From positions 1,240,001 through 1,304,000 of the forward strand of contig NZ_CP155796.1 of NCBI RefSeq assembly GCF_039729195.1: a DNA stretch of 64,000 nucleotides. Reading direction: 5' to 3'. A program made the translations under genes and the position numbers. Under the pieces are notes generated by a model. That model had not been told where the DNA came from. It searched no databases and was given only the letters and a program-made list of their open reading frames with translations. Position 1 is the first letter of the stretch. Each line of letters begins with the position of its first letter. Shown piece by piece: positions 43,094 through 51,037 of the stretch. The stretch comes from Mycobacterium sp. DL. GTDB taxonomy: Bacteria; Actinomycetota; Actinomycetes; Mycobacteriales; Mycobacteriaceae.

Positions 43094-43909
43094 CTAGTAC
43101 TTGACCGCGCCGCCGCTGATGCCCTGCACCAAGCGTCGCTGAATGAAGAAGCTGGCCACCACCACCGGGATGATGGCGATCATGATCGCGGCGCTCATCG
43201 CACCGATCTGCACGCCGCGGAACGTGTTGAAGCTCGAGATCGCCACGGGCAGAATCGCCGCGTTGCCGGGGGCGAGGATCAGTCCGTAGAACATGTCGTT
43301 CCACGACAGCGTGAAGCCGAAGATCCCGGCCGCACCGATGCCGGGGAACACCTGCGGAAGCACCACCAGCCTGAACGCCTGCCAGCGGGTGAACCCGTCG
43401 ACGCGGGCCTGCTCCTCGAGAGAGGACGGCACGGCCTCGAAGAAGCCGATCAGGAACCACGTCACCAGCGGCAGAACAAAACTCAGATGCGCGAAGATCA
43501 CCGGCAGCAGCGTGTCGGTCATCCGCAACGCCTGCGCCATCGTCAGGAACGGAAACACCATGACCGCCGGTGGCACGACCTGGGCGGCGAGCATCCCGAA
43601 GCGGGTCAGCGAGCCACCGGCGCGGTACTTGGCGATCACGTAGGCGCCCATGCACCCGACGACCAGACTCACCGACACCGTGATGACACCGACGATGAGG
43701 CTGCGTCCCGCGGCGGCGAAGATCCCCGAATCCAGCACCGACCGCCAGTTCTCCAGCGTCGGACTGAACGCCACCAGGAACGGTTCGGCCATCTGGCCCG
43801 ACGTCTTGAAACTCGCCAGGGCCACCCAGATGATCGGGAACAGCACAAACAGGAAGGTCGCCGTCAGCACGGCGATCCGGATGATCTCCAGCCAGCGCGG
43901 TCGGGTCAT
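43094..43909 (-). CDS. Carbohydrate ABC permease, MalG/UgpE type
   Basis: 271-residue membrane protein with six helices, beginning MTRPRWLEIIRIAVLTATFL. Contains the coupling EAA-like loop EEQARVDGFTRWQAFRLVVLPQVFPGIGAA. It overlaps the preceding permease by 4 bp (ATGA). A longer reading frame upstream is only the overlap region. Forms the pore with the MalF-type partner. Confidence 0.92.
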   Translation of the reverse strand: MTRPRWLEIIRIAVLTATFLFVLFPIIWVALASFKTSGQMAEPFLVAFSPTLENWRSVLDSGIFAAAGRSLIVGVITVSVSLVVGCMGAYVIAKYRAGGSLTRFGMLAAQVVPPAVMVFPFLTMAQALRMTDTLLPVIFAHLSFVLPLVTWFLIGFFEAVPSSLEEQARVDGFTRWQAFRLVVLPQVFPGIGAAGIFGFTLSWNDMFYGLILAPGNAAILPVAISSFNTFRGVQIGAMSAAIMIAIIPVVVASFFIQRRLVQGISGGAVKY

Positions 43910-44757
43910 CGGGCCTTGCTTCTCTCCATCGTGCGGAAGGCCACCACGATCACGGCCAGAACCAGGACCAGCACGATGAACGCCATCGCACTGGCCGCCG
44001 CGAGCCGGAAGAACTGGATGCCCTCCAGGTACATGAAGTACTGCAGGGTCTCGGTTTCGGTGCCGGGTCCGCCGCGGGTGGTGGCGTACACGTACTCGAA
44101 CACCCGCAGTGCATCCAGGCCGCGCAGCAGCACGGCGACGGTCAGCACCGGCGCCAACATCGGGATGAGCACCCGACGCAGTTGGTAGACCGGTCCGGCG
44201 CCGTCCACCCGCGCCGCTTCCAGAGGTTGTTTGGGCATCGACTCGAGGCCGGCGAGGATCAGCAGCACCATGAACGGCGTCCACTGCCAGACGTCGATGA
44301 ACGCCAAGGTCAGCAGTGCCCGGCCGGGACCGAAGAAGTCGTAGTCGGCGCCGACGGCGTGCAACAGGGCCGGGACGGCGCCGATCTGGTCGTTGAGCAG
44401 GAACCTGAAGATCAGTCCGACCGCGATCGGCGTGATGAACATGGGCGCCAACACGATTGCCCGCGCCAGATCTTTGGCCCAGCGTTGCCGGTACAGTGCC
44501 AGCGCCACCGCGAAGCCCAGGACCAGTTCCAGGCTGACCGCGATGACGACGTAGATCGCGGTGGTTGCGAAGGCGTCCCAGAACGCCGAATTGGACAGCG
44601 CCGAAGCGAAGTTCGCGCCACCGACGAAATTCGGCGCACCCCGGTCGGTCAGCCGGTAGTCGGTGACCGACAGATACAGCGCATAACAGAGCGGGAATCC
44701 GACGGCCACGCCGAACAGGGTCAGCAACGGCGTCAGCATGCCGTACTTGAACCTCAT
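43906..44757 (-). CDS. Carbohydrate ABC permease, MalF/UgpA type
   Basis: 283 residues with six helices and the EAA loop LEAARVDGAGPVYQLRRVLIPMLAPVLTV. Start ATG 44757. It lies between the binding-protein gene (40-bp gap) and the MalG-type permease. Heterodimeric channel subunit of the same uptake system. Confidence 0.92.
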   Translation of the reverse strand: MRFKYGMLTPLLTLFGVAVGFPLCYALYLSVTDYRLTDRGAPNFVGGANFASALSNSAFWDAFATTAIYVVIAVSLELVLGFAVALALYRQRWAKDLARAIVLAPMFITPIAVGLIFRFLLNDQIGAVPALLHAVGADYDFFGPGRALLTLAFIDVWQWTPFMVLLILAGLESMPKQPLEAARVDGAGPVYQLRRVLIPMLAPVLTVAVLLRGLDALRVFEYVYATTRGGPGTETETLQYFMYLEGIQFFRLAAASAMAFIVLVLVLAVIVVAFRTMERSKAR

Positions 44758-44797
44758 ATGTGGCTACCTTGCGGCATGGCCGCCGGATTCCCCTTGC

Positions 44798-46090
44798 TCA
44801 CTGCTGGATCCGCTCCACCGCCGCCTGGGCGTCCCGCAACGCGTCGGCGACGCTCTTGCTGCCGGCCACCGCCTCGTTGAGTTCGGTTCCCACGGCCTGG
44901 ATCATCTCTTCACCGCCGCGCCCCTGGGACAGCGGCGAGGCGTCGGCCAGGATCTCTCCGACCGCCTGGTAGTAGTCGGCTCCGAAGCCGTCGGCCAGCA
45001 CCGTCTCATTGGTCAGCGAACTCTCGCGGATCACCGCGCCACCTTCGGCAACACGCTGAACGTCGATCTCGGGGGAGGTGACCCAGGAGATGAACGCCCA
45101 TGCAGCGTCGGATGTGGCGGAGTTGGCCGGAATGGCCCAACTCCACGACCCCAGTGCGGATTTACCGCCGGGGATGGGTGCCAGCGCGAACTGTCCGGCG
45201 CGGTCACCGGAGGCGCCCGCCGGGTCGTTGAGGGCGGGCAGGTTCCAGTTGTAGCCGACCATCGAGGCGGCCTGGCCGCTCGACACCGAACGGAACGCCT
45301 CGTCGAAGGCCCAGTTGAGGCTGTTGGGCGGTGCGGCCGTGTTGTAGGTCTCGATGTAGGCATCCAGGGCGCGGGCCGCCTGCTCGGTGTTCAGAGTCGG
45401 CCGGCCGTCGGAGTCATAGATCGATCCGCCTGCGGCGAACAGCCAGTTGGCCCATTCTTCGAAGATCTTGTAGCCACGCTGCGGCTGCATCGCGATGCCG
45501 GCGCGGGTGTCGGTCCTGAGCTGTTGTGACGTGCGCACCAGCGCATCGAGGTCGGTGGGCACCGTCTGGCCGGACCCCGTCATGTCGACGGTGTTGTAGA
45601 TGTAGCCCAGCGCATAGTTGTAGAACGGAACGCCGTAGGTGGTGCCGTCGACATCGGTGATGTCGGTGAGAGACGAGAAGAAGTCGCCGGGATCGTAATC
45701 GGGTGTCGAGTCGATCCGTTCGTTGAGCGGCTCGAGGAAGCCGGCGTCGGCGAAGTCGTCCATCCAGGGGTTGTCCACCACGATCAGGTCGTAGGCCGGC
45801 TCCGCCGACTGGAACGACGACACCAGGCGATCACGCATCTGGTCGAAAGTCATCGTCTCGATGTTGATCTCGATGTCCGGGTAGGTCTCGTTGAACTTGC
45901 CGACCAGACCCTGGACGATATCGGTGTCGGGCACGTTCTCCATCAGCACTCGGACGGTGCCCGAGGTATCGGTGGGGACGTCGCCGAGCCCGGAGGACTC
46001 CTGTTCGCCCGAACCGCCACTGCCGGCACACCCGGAGAGGGTCAGGCCCGCTGCCAGCAGCAGCGCCGGCCACGCCTTGGGGATCTTCAT
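44798..46090 (-). CDS. Sugar/polyol-binding lipoprotein of ABC transporter
   Basis: 430-residue family-1 extracellular solute-binding lipoprotein. Lipobox ALLLAAGLTLSGC (Cys about 21). Mature fold features: VRVLMENVPDTDIVQGLVGKFNETYPDIEINIETMTFDQMRDRLVSSFQS, YDLIVVDNPWMDDFADAGFLEPL and GSWSWAIPANS. Captures a sugar or sugar alcohol outside the membrane. The 61-bp gap to the SDR gene holds no gene. The ligand is not deducible from sequence alone. Confidence 0.91.
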   Translation of the reverse strand: MKIPKAWPALLLAAGLTLSGCAGSGGSGEQESSGLGDVPTDTSGTVRVLMENVPDTDIVQGLVGKFNETYPDIEINIETMTFDQMRDRLVSSFQSAEPAYDLIVVDNPWMDDFADAGFLEPLNERIDSTPDYDPGDFFSSLTDITDVDGTTYGVPFYNYALGYIYNTVDMTGSGQTVPTDLDALVRTSQQLRTDTRAGIAMQPQRGYKIFEEWANWLFAAGGSIYDSDGRPTLNTEQAARALDAYIETYNTAAPPNSLNWAFDEAFRSVSSGQAASMVGYNWNLPALNDPAGASGDRAGQFALAPIPGGKSALGSWSWAIPANSATSDAAWAFISWVTSPEIDVQRVAEGGAVIRESSLTNETVLADGFGADYYQAVGEILADASPLSQGRGGEEMIQAVGTELNEAVAGSKSVADALRDAQAAVERIQQ

Positions 46091-46151
46091 GCGTTCTCAC
46101 TTCCGTTGTTCTGGTGATGATTTCAGGACCGTCGGTGCAGTGGTGGAGAGC

Positions 46152-46943
46152 TCAATCCATGTAGGCACCACCGTTGATCGACAGGGCTTCGCCGGTGATG
46201 AACCCGGCATCATCTGAGACCAGGAATGCCACTGCGCGGGCGACGTCCTCGGGAGTCTGCAGTCGCGCGAGCGGCGTGGCGTCGATCCACGACTGCCGGA
46301 CCGCTTCCGGGGTCGAGCCGGAAAGCGAGGCCTCCCATTCCAATTCGCGGGATTGCATGGGGGTTGCAACGAATCCGGGGCACACGCAGTTGACGGTGAT
46401 GCGGTGCTCTGCCAGTTCGAAGGCCATCGCCTGGGTCAGGCCCAGCACGCCGAACTTCGATGCGACATAGTCGGCGAGAAACGGCACCCTGCCCTGTTTG
46501 GCCGCCATCGACGCGGTGTTGACGATGCTGCCCTGCGTGCCGGTGCGGATCATGGCGCGTGCGGCGGCCTGCCCGCAGAAGAACACCGCCTTGAGGTTGA
46601 TCTCCAGTGACCGGTCGTACTGTTCGGGGGAGACGTCGACGAACCTCTGCATCGCCGAGATCCCGGCGTTGTTGATCCAGGCGTCGAGGCCCAGTCGGTC
46701 AGCGACGTCGTCGGCCAGCGCGACCGCCGCCTCCCGGTCGGTGACGTCGAACCGCAGGTGCTCATGTCCCCGCTCGTCACCACCGGCCAGGCCGGCAGCG
46801 GTCTGTGTTGCGCCCTCGGGGTTGATGTCGGTGACGATGACGCGCCAGCCGCGCTCGGCCAGGGTGACGGCGATCGAGCGGCCGATGCCGGAGCCGGCGC
46901 CGGTGACGACGGCGGTACGGATGGAGGTGTTGTCTGCGGTCAT
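46152..46943 (-). CDS. Short-chain dehydrogenase/reductase
   Basis: 263-residue classical SDR: cofactor motif TGAGSGIG (about 13-20), acidic residue after beta-2 (VTDINPEG, NAD preference), NNAG, catalytic Ser in NTASMAAKQG and YxxxK in YVASK, C-terminal GEALSINGGAYMD. The ATG overlaps the FGGY kinase stop. Likely oxidises the imported polyol or its derivative to a keto-sugar, like arabinitol or ribitol dehydrogenases. Confidence 0.91.
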   Translation of the reverse strand: MTADNTSIRTAVVTGAGSGIGRSIAVTLAERGWRVIVTDINPEGATQTAAGLAGGDERGHEHLRFDVTDREAAVALADDVADRLGLDAWINNAGISAMQRFVDVSPEQYDRSLEINLKAVFFCGQAAARAMIRTGTQGSIVNTASMAAKQGRVPFLADYVASKFGVLGLTQAMAFELAEHRITVNCVCPGFVATPMQSRELEWEASLSGSTPEAVRQSWIDATPLARLQTPEDVARAVAFLVSDDAGFITGEALSINGGAYMD

Positions 46944-48427
46944 GGCCGGTCCCTTCGTGCGAGTCGGTGTGAAACGGGGGCGAGCGTGTCGCCGACCGCG
47001 CGCCATTCGGGGTAGGCCTCGGCGTACCGCTCGACGTGGCGTTGCTCAGGGACGACGGGCTCGCCCAGCGTGCGGAAGCGGTCCGTGTGGCCCCAGTCGT
47101 CGATCATGCCGACACCGACCCCGGCGATGACCGCCGCGCCCAGTGACGCGCCGGGGTGCCCGATGATCGGCCACAGTTCGGTGTCGAGGACGTCGGCGAG
47201 AATCTGCTTCCACAGCGTCGACTTGCTGCCGCCGTTGGTGACCATCGCGCGCCCCAGCGGCACACCGAGGTCGGCGAACACCTCGGTGTGGTGCTTGAAG
47301 CCGAACGCCACGGCTTCGAGAACCGACCGGTACATGTCCGCGCGGGTGTGCGCGAGGTCCAGGCCCACGAAGGCGCCGCGCAGATCCGGATCGTGAAGGG
47401 GGCTCTTCTCGCCGAGGAAGTAAGGTAGACAGAGGATTTCAGCGGGATCCCGATGCTCTGCCTCCGCGTCGAGGTCGAGCAGGTCGATGCCGCCCGCCAG
47501 TGTCTGGAACCAGCGGATCAGGCTGCCGCTGGTGGCCATGCAGCCGTTGGGCAGCCAGCGACCCGGTACCGGGTGCGCGTCGAGGTAGAGCCTGGCGTCG
47601 GGCACCGGTTCGTCGCTGGCCACCAGCACATCGCCCGCGCCGCCGAGCTTGACCAGCCAGTCGCCCGCGGTGTCGACCCCGGCCGCGTAGGCGGACAGCA
47701 CGTGGTCGGCGCCGCCGACGATCAGGGGCAGACCGGCGCGCAGACCTGTGGCTGCCGCCGCGGCCGAACTCAGCACCCCGGCCTGCTGGCCGGGTGCGAG
47801 GATGTCAGGCTGGATGTCGTCGAGCAGGTCGGCCGCGGCGAACATCGGTTGGTAGGGCTTGCCTGCGAGGGTGCCCAGCCCGGATTCGATGGACCAGTTC
47901 AACTCGACGTGGGGAGCGGCGCCCAGCGCCATCAGGACCCAGTCGTAGGACCCCACCAGGCGCGCGGTGCGTCGCCACGTGTCGGGTTCGTTGGCGCGCA
48001 GCCACATCGCCGTCGGGGCCACCGACTGCTGGGTGATCGCCGACCCGGTCGCGGCCAGCACATCACCGGGCGGCAGCAGTTCGCGCATGGAGTCGATCTC
48101 GGCGGTGGCGCGGGAGTCGTTCTGCAGGATGGCGCGGCGCACCGGGGCTCCGGCCTGATCGAGCACCACCACGGCGGGAACCATCCCGGTGGTCGCCAGT
48201 GCGCCGACATCGGCTGCGGAAACCCTCGATTCGGTCAACACTTCGCGAACAGTGCTGTGCACGTTGTCGATCCACTGCGCGGGATCGGCCTCGGCCTGAC
48301 CAGATCTGTCGGCGAAAAGTCTGCTGTCGCGTGAGGCCTGGGCCACGATGCGGCCCGCGGTGACGTCGACGAGCACCGTCTTGGTTCCCGTGGTGCCGAC
48401 ATCGACACCGATCGTGAACTCCGGCAT
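46940..48427 (-). CDS. FGGY-family carbohydrate kinase (xylulokinase-like)
   Basis: 495-residue sugar kinase. Phosphate-1 motif IGVDVGTTGTKTVLVD; second-domain VGGADHVLSAYAAGVD; adenosine/phosphate-2 region MVTNGGSKSTLWKQILADVLD and GASLGAAVIAGVG. First gene of the minus-strand operon kinase-SDR-binding protein-permeases-ATPase. ATG 48427 has GGAGGA; a -10 (TATCGT, 48460 to 48455) is preceded by operator O1. Probably phosphorylates a ketopentose or related sugar; exact substrate unknown. Confidence 0.9.
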   Translation of the reverse strand: MPEFTIGVDVGTTGTKTVLVDVTAGRIVAQASRDSRLFADRSGQAEADPAQWIDNVHSTVREVLTESRVSAADVGALATTGMVPAVVVLDQAGAPVRRAILQNDSRATAEIDSMRELLPPGDVLAATGSAITQQSVAPTAMWLRANEPDTWRRTARLVGSYDWVLMALGAAPHVELNWSIESGLGTLAGKPYQPMFAAADLLDDIQPDILAPGQQAGVLSSAAAAATGLRAGLPLIVGGADHVLSAYAAGVDTAGDWLVKLGGAGDVLVASDEPVPDARLYLDAHPVPGRWLPNGCMATSGSLIRWFQTLAGGIDLLDLDAEAEHRDPAEILCLPYFLGEKSPLHDPDLRGAFVGLDLAHTRADMYRSVLEAVAFGFKHHTEVFADLGVPLGRAMVTNGGSKSTLWKQILADVLDTELWPIIGHPGASLGAAVIAGVGVGMIDDWGHTDRFRTLGEPVVPEQRHVERYAEAYPEWRAVGDTLAPVSHRLARRDRP

Positions 48428-48464
48428 GCCGTCTCCTCCGCTCGGTTGTCTAGACGATACCAAC

Positions 48465-48498
48465 CATGCTGTTAGATTCTCACACGTTCTGTGTAACA
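48465..48498. promoter_or_regulatory. DeoR-type operator O1 (kinase side)
   Basis: CATGCTGTTA (48465-48474) and TAACA (48494-48498) form TGTTA...TAACA symmetry, four bases upstream of the kinase -10. The same ten-base word recurs in O2. Inferred target of the DeoR protein encoded at 50152. Confidence 0.55.
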
Positions 48499-48527
48499 AT
48501 CACGTTAGAGGGGCGGATTCTGCCCCG

Positions 48528-48547
48528 CATGCTGTTATCAAATAACA
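48528..48547. promoter_or_regulatory. DeoR-type operator O2 (BtpA side)
   Basis: CATGCTGTTAT followed by the perfect inverted repeat TGTTAT-CAA-ATAACA (48533-48547), 34 bp before the BtpA-family gene. O1 and O2 are 63 bp apart, about six helical turns, which suits looping repression of both divergent operons. Confidence 0.6.
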
Positions 48548-48580
48548 CCAGAGGACGCGACGACAATCCGAGAGGCTCCG

Positions 48581-49396
48581 ATGACCACCTGGCTGGACGA
48601 CGTATTCGGCGTTCGCAAACCCGTGATTGCGATGCTGCACCTTCTTGCCCTACCGGGCGATCCGGGCTTCGACTCCGCCGGCGGCGTTCGGGCGGTCGTC
48701 GACCGGGCCAGGGCCGAACTCGCCGAGCTGCGCGAAGGCGGCGTGGACGGCGTGATGATCTCGAATGAGTTCAGCCTGCCGTACCTGACCCAGACCGAGC
48801 CGATCACGGCCATCACGATGGCACGGGTGATCGGAGAGCTGCTGCCGGAACTGACGCTGCCCTACGGGGTCAATGTGCTGTGGGACGGTCGGGCCTCCAT
48901 CGACCTCGCCGTCGCAACCGGCGCGCAGTGGGTGCGCGAGATCTTCACCGGGGTGTACGCCAGCGATTTCGGGCTGTGGAACACCAACGTCGGCGAGGCG
49001 GCACGCCACCGCCAGCGCGTCGGTGGGTCCGACGTCAAGCTGCTGTTCAACATCGTGCCCGAATCAGCGGTCTACCTGGCCGACCGCGATCTGGCCTCGG
49101 TCACCGCCACGACGGTGTTCGCCACCAAACCCGACGCCATCTGCGTCTCCGGCCTGACCGCCGGAGCGTCCACCGACGCCCAAGCGCTGAAGGTGGTCAA
49201 GGACTCGGCCGGTGTGGTGCCGGTGTTCGTCAACACCGGGGTGCGTGCGCACAACGCGGCCGAACAGCTCGCGGTCGCCGACGGCGCCATCGTCGGGACC
49301 TATTTCAAGCAGGACGGGGTATTCGAGAACCGCGCTGTCGCATCGCGCGTCACCGAACTGATGGGCGCGGTCAAAGAGTTCCGCAGCACGCTGTGA
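48581..49396 (+). CDS. BtpA/SgcQ-family TIM-barrel protein
   Basis: 271 residues of the BtpA family: KPVIAMLHLLALPGDPGF near the N-terminus, GVDGVMISNEFSLPY, GVNVLWDGRASIDLAVATGAQWVREIF and VFVNTGVRAHNAAEQLAVADGAIVGTYFKQDG (phosphate-binding end of the barrel). Originally linked to photosystem I in cyanobacteria; in heterotrophs such genes (SgcQ) sit in sugar operons and probably encode a phosphosugar enzyme. GAGAGG before the ATG. The stop overlaps the next GTG. Confidence 0.85.
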   Translation: MTTWLDDVFGVRKPVIAMLHLLALPGDPGFDSAGGVRAVVDRARAELAELREGGVDGVMISNEFSLPYLTQTEPITAITMARVIGELLPELTLPYGVNVLWDGRASIDLAVATGAQWVREIFTGVYASDFGLWNTNVGEAARHRQRVGGSDVKLLFNIVPESAVYLADRDLASVTATTVFATKPDAICVSGLTAGASTDAQALKVVKDSAGVVPVFVNTGVRAHNAAEQLAVADGAIVGTYFKQDGVFENRAVASRVTELMGAVKEFRSTL

Positions 49397-50142
49397 GCGC
49401 CGACGCCGACTCTGATGAGCTGCGCACGCTCGCCGTGGCTGCGGCTCAGCGCGGAGCCGGCGTCTGTCTGCGGCCGTTGAGCGAACACGACGACGTGGTC
49501 ACCAAAGGTGCGGTCGGAGACCTCGTCACCGCGGTGGACCGCGCCGCCGAGGAGGCGGTGCGCCAGGTGGTGCTGAGTGCGCGGCCGGACGATTCGCTTC
49601 TCGGTGAGGAACTTCCGTCGCACACGGGTAGCTCGGGCCTGCAGTGGGTGATCGACCCGCTCGACGGCACCACCAACTTCACCCGCCGCATCCCGTTCTA
49701 CGCGACGTCGATCGCGGTGCGCCGCGACGACGGGACCTGGCTCGCGGCGGCGGTCAGCGCACCGGTACTGAGAACCACCTGGAGCGCGGCGCGTGGAGCT
49801 GGAGCACATGTCGAAACCGACTCGGGCCGTGAGGAATTACCGGTCCACCTGCCGGCGTCCTCGGCTCGGTTGCTGGGCACGGGGCTGTCCTACGACGCCC
49901 ATCACCGGCGCCGCCAGGTCCGCGAACTGAGCGGGCTGCTGGTCGACTACACCGATATGCGTCGATTCGGGGCAGCGGCCATCGACCTGTGCCTGGTGGC
50001 GCAGGGAAGCCTGGATGCCTTTGTCGAAGATGATCTGGCCGTGCACGACTGGGCGGCCGGTGCGCTCATCGCGGAGGAGGCCGGCGCGCAGGTCCGCCGC
50101 CCGACCGCTCGTGACGCCACGATGTCGGCCCGGTGGCGTTGA
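49393..50142 (+). CDS. Inositol monophosphatase-family phosphatase
   Basis: 249-residue metal-dependent sugar phosphatase fold: LGEEL (metal Glu), IDPLDGTTNF (metal Asp pair) and VHDWAAGALIAEEAGA (third metal Asp). GTG overlaps the BtpA stop (GTGA), so it is coupled. It may dephosphorylate the product of the kinase/BtpA steps or a related polyol phosphate. Having a kinase and a phosphatase under one operator pair is notable. Confidence 0.88.
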   Translation: MSADADSDELRTLAVAAAQRGAGVCLRPLSEHDDVVTKGAVGDLVTAVDRAAEEAVRQVVLSARPDDSLLGEELPSHTGSSGLQWVIDPLDGTTNFTRRIPFYATSIAVRRDDGTWLAAAVSAPVLRTTWSAARGAGAHVETDSGREELPVHLPASSARLLGTGLSYDAHHRRRQVRELSGLLVDYTDMRRFGAAAIDLCLVAQGSLDAFVEDDLAVHDWAAGALIAEEAGAQVRRPTARDATMSARWR

Positions 50143-50151
50143 GTCGGGATC

Positions 50152-50952
50152 TCACCGCGTCGCCGACTCGGGATCGGCGGCCACGCAGCGCACATCCACG
50201 CCTGCTGCGCGTAGCTGCGCCACGGTGGGATGGTGCGGCGACCCATCGGTCACCAACACCGCGATCGAGGACACCGGCGCGACGTTGATCAGTTGCACCC
50301 GACCGAGTTTGGACGCGTCGGCTGCCACGATCACCCGGTCCGCCGAGCGCATCGCCGCCTGCTTGACGTTGCCTTCCTCGCGGTGGTACTCCGATGCTCC
50401 GCGGCGCCCGTGCACCCCGGCGATGCCCATCACGTAGGTGTCGCTGTTGTAGCGCAGATAGAAGTCCTCGGCCTCGGCGCCGATCAGGCTCAGCTCGCCG
50501 GGGCGGACCTTGCCGCCGGTGAGCAGGACCGTGGTGTCCGGTTCGCCGGCGAGTTCCACCGCGACCAGGACGCTCGGGGTGATCACGGTCAGGCCGAGCG
50601 CTCGGCCCTTCAGCGCGCGCGCGACCGCGAGCACCGTGCTGCCGCTGTCCAGAATCACGGTTTCCTCGGGAGCCAGCAGATCGGCCACGGCTTGGGCGAT
50701 GTGGGTCTTCCCGCCGGCCGCGACCGCCGCGCGGGCGTCGAACGACGGCTCGGTGGCCTTCCCGCCGAACGCGATTGCGCCGCCGAGGACTCGTCGCGCA
50801 ATGCCCTGCTCTTCGAGCCGCTCGATATCGCGGCGGATCGTCATCGCCGAGACGTCGTACTCCTTGGCCAGTGAGGTGAAGTCCACTTCGCGGTCGGACT
50901 GGATGCGCGCGGCGATCGCGGCGCGACGCGTGTGGGCATCCAGCGTGGGCAC
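50152..50952 (-). CDS. DeoR-family sugar-operon repressor
   Basis: 266 residues. N-terminal helix-turn-helix (VDFTSLAKEYDVSAMTIRRDIERLEEQGIARRVLGGA) and the C-terminal isomerase-like sensor domain (VILDSGSTVLAVARAL, TVLLTGGKVRPGELSLIGAEAEDF, DRVIVAADASKLGRV) that senses sugar phosphates. GTG start is leaderless (TAGGCT seven bases upstream). It converges on the phosphatase gene and most likely controls the kinase/BtpA divergent operons through O1 and O2. Confidence 0.92.
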   Translation of the reverse strand: MPTLDAHTRRAAIAARIQSDREVDFTSLAKEYDVSAMTIRRDIERLEEQGIARRVLGGAIAFGGKATEPSFDARAAVAAGGKTHIAQAVADLLAPEETVILDSGSTVLAVARALKGRALGLTVITPSVLVAVELAGEPDTTVLLTGGKVRPGELSLIGAEAEDFYLRYNSDTYVMGIAGVHGRRGASEYHREEGNVKQAAMRSADRVIVAADASKLGRVQLINVAPVSSIAVLVTDGSPHHPTVAQLRAAGVDVRCVAADPESATR

Positions 50953-50959
50953 GACAGAC

Positions 50960-50990
50960 AGCCTATCGCTGGACCTGTGAGTAATTCACA
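50960..50990 (-). promoter_or_regulatory. Leaderless deoR promoter with TGTGA/TCACA repeat
   Basis: Minus-strand -10 TAGGCT (50965 to 50960) lies seven bases before the GTG. Upstream, TGTGA-N5-TCACA (50976-50990) is a likely operator, perhaps for autoregulation. It does not match O1/O2, and its five-base spacer differs from the six-base Crp consensus. Confidence 0.4.
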
Positions 50991-51037
50991 TTAATCATGT
51001 GAGCCCGCCACAGAGGTGCGGCGACTAGCGTGGAGTC

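Noticed and set aside
50976..50990. TGTGA-N5-TCACA as a cAMP-receptor (Crp) site
   Set aside because: The Crp consensus has six bases between the half-sites; here there are five, so a local operator is more likely.
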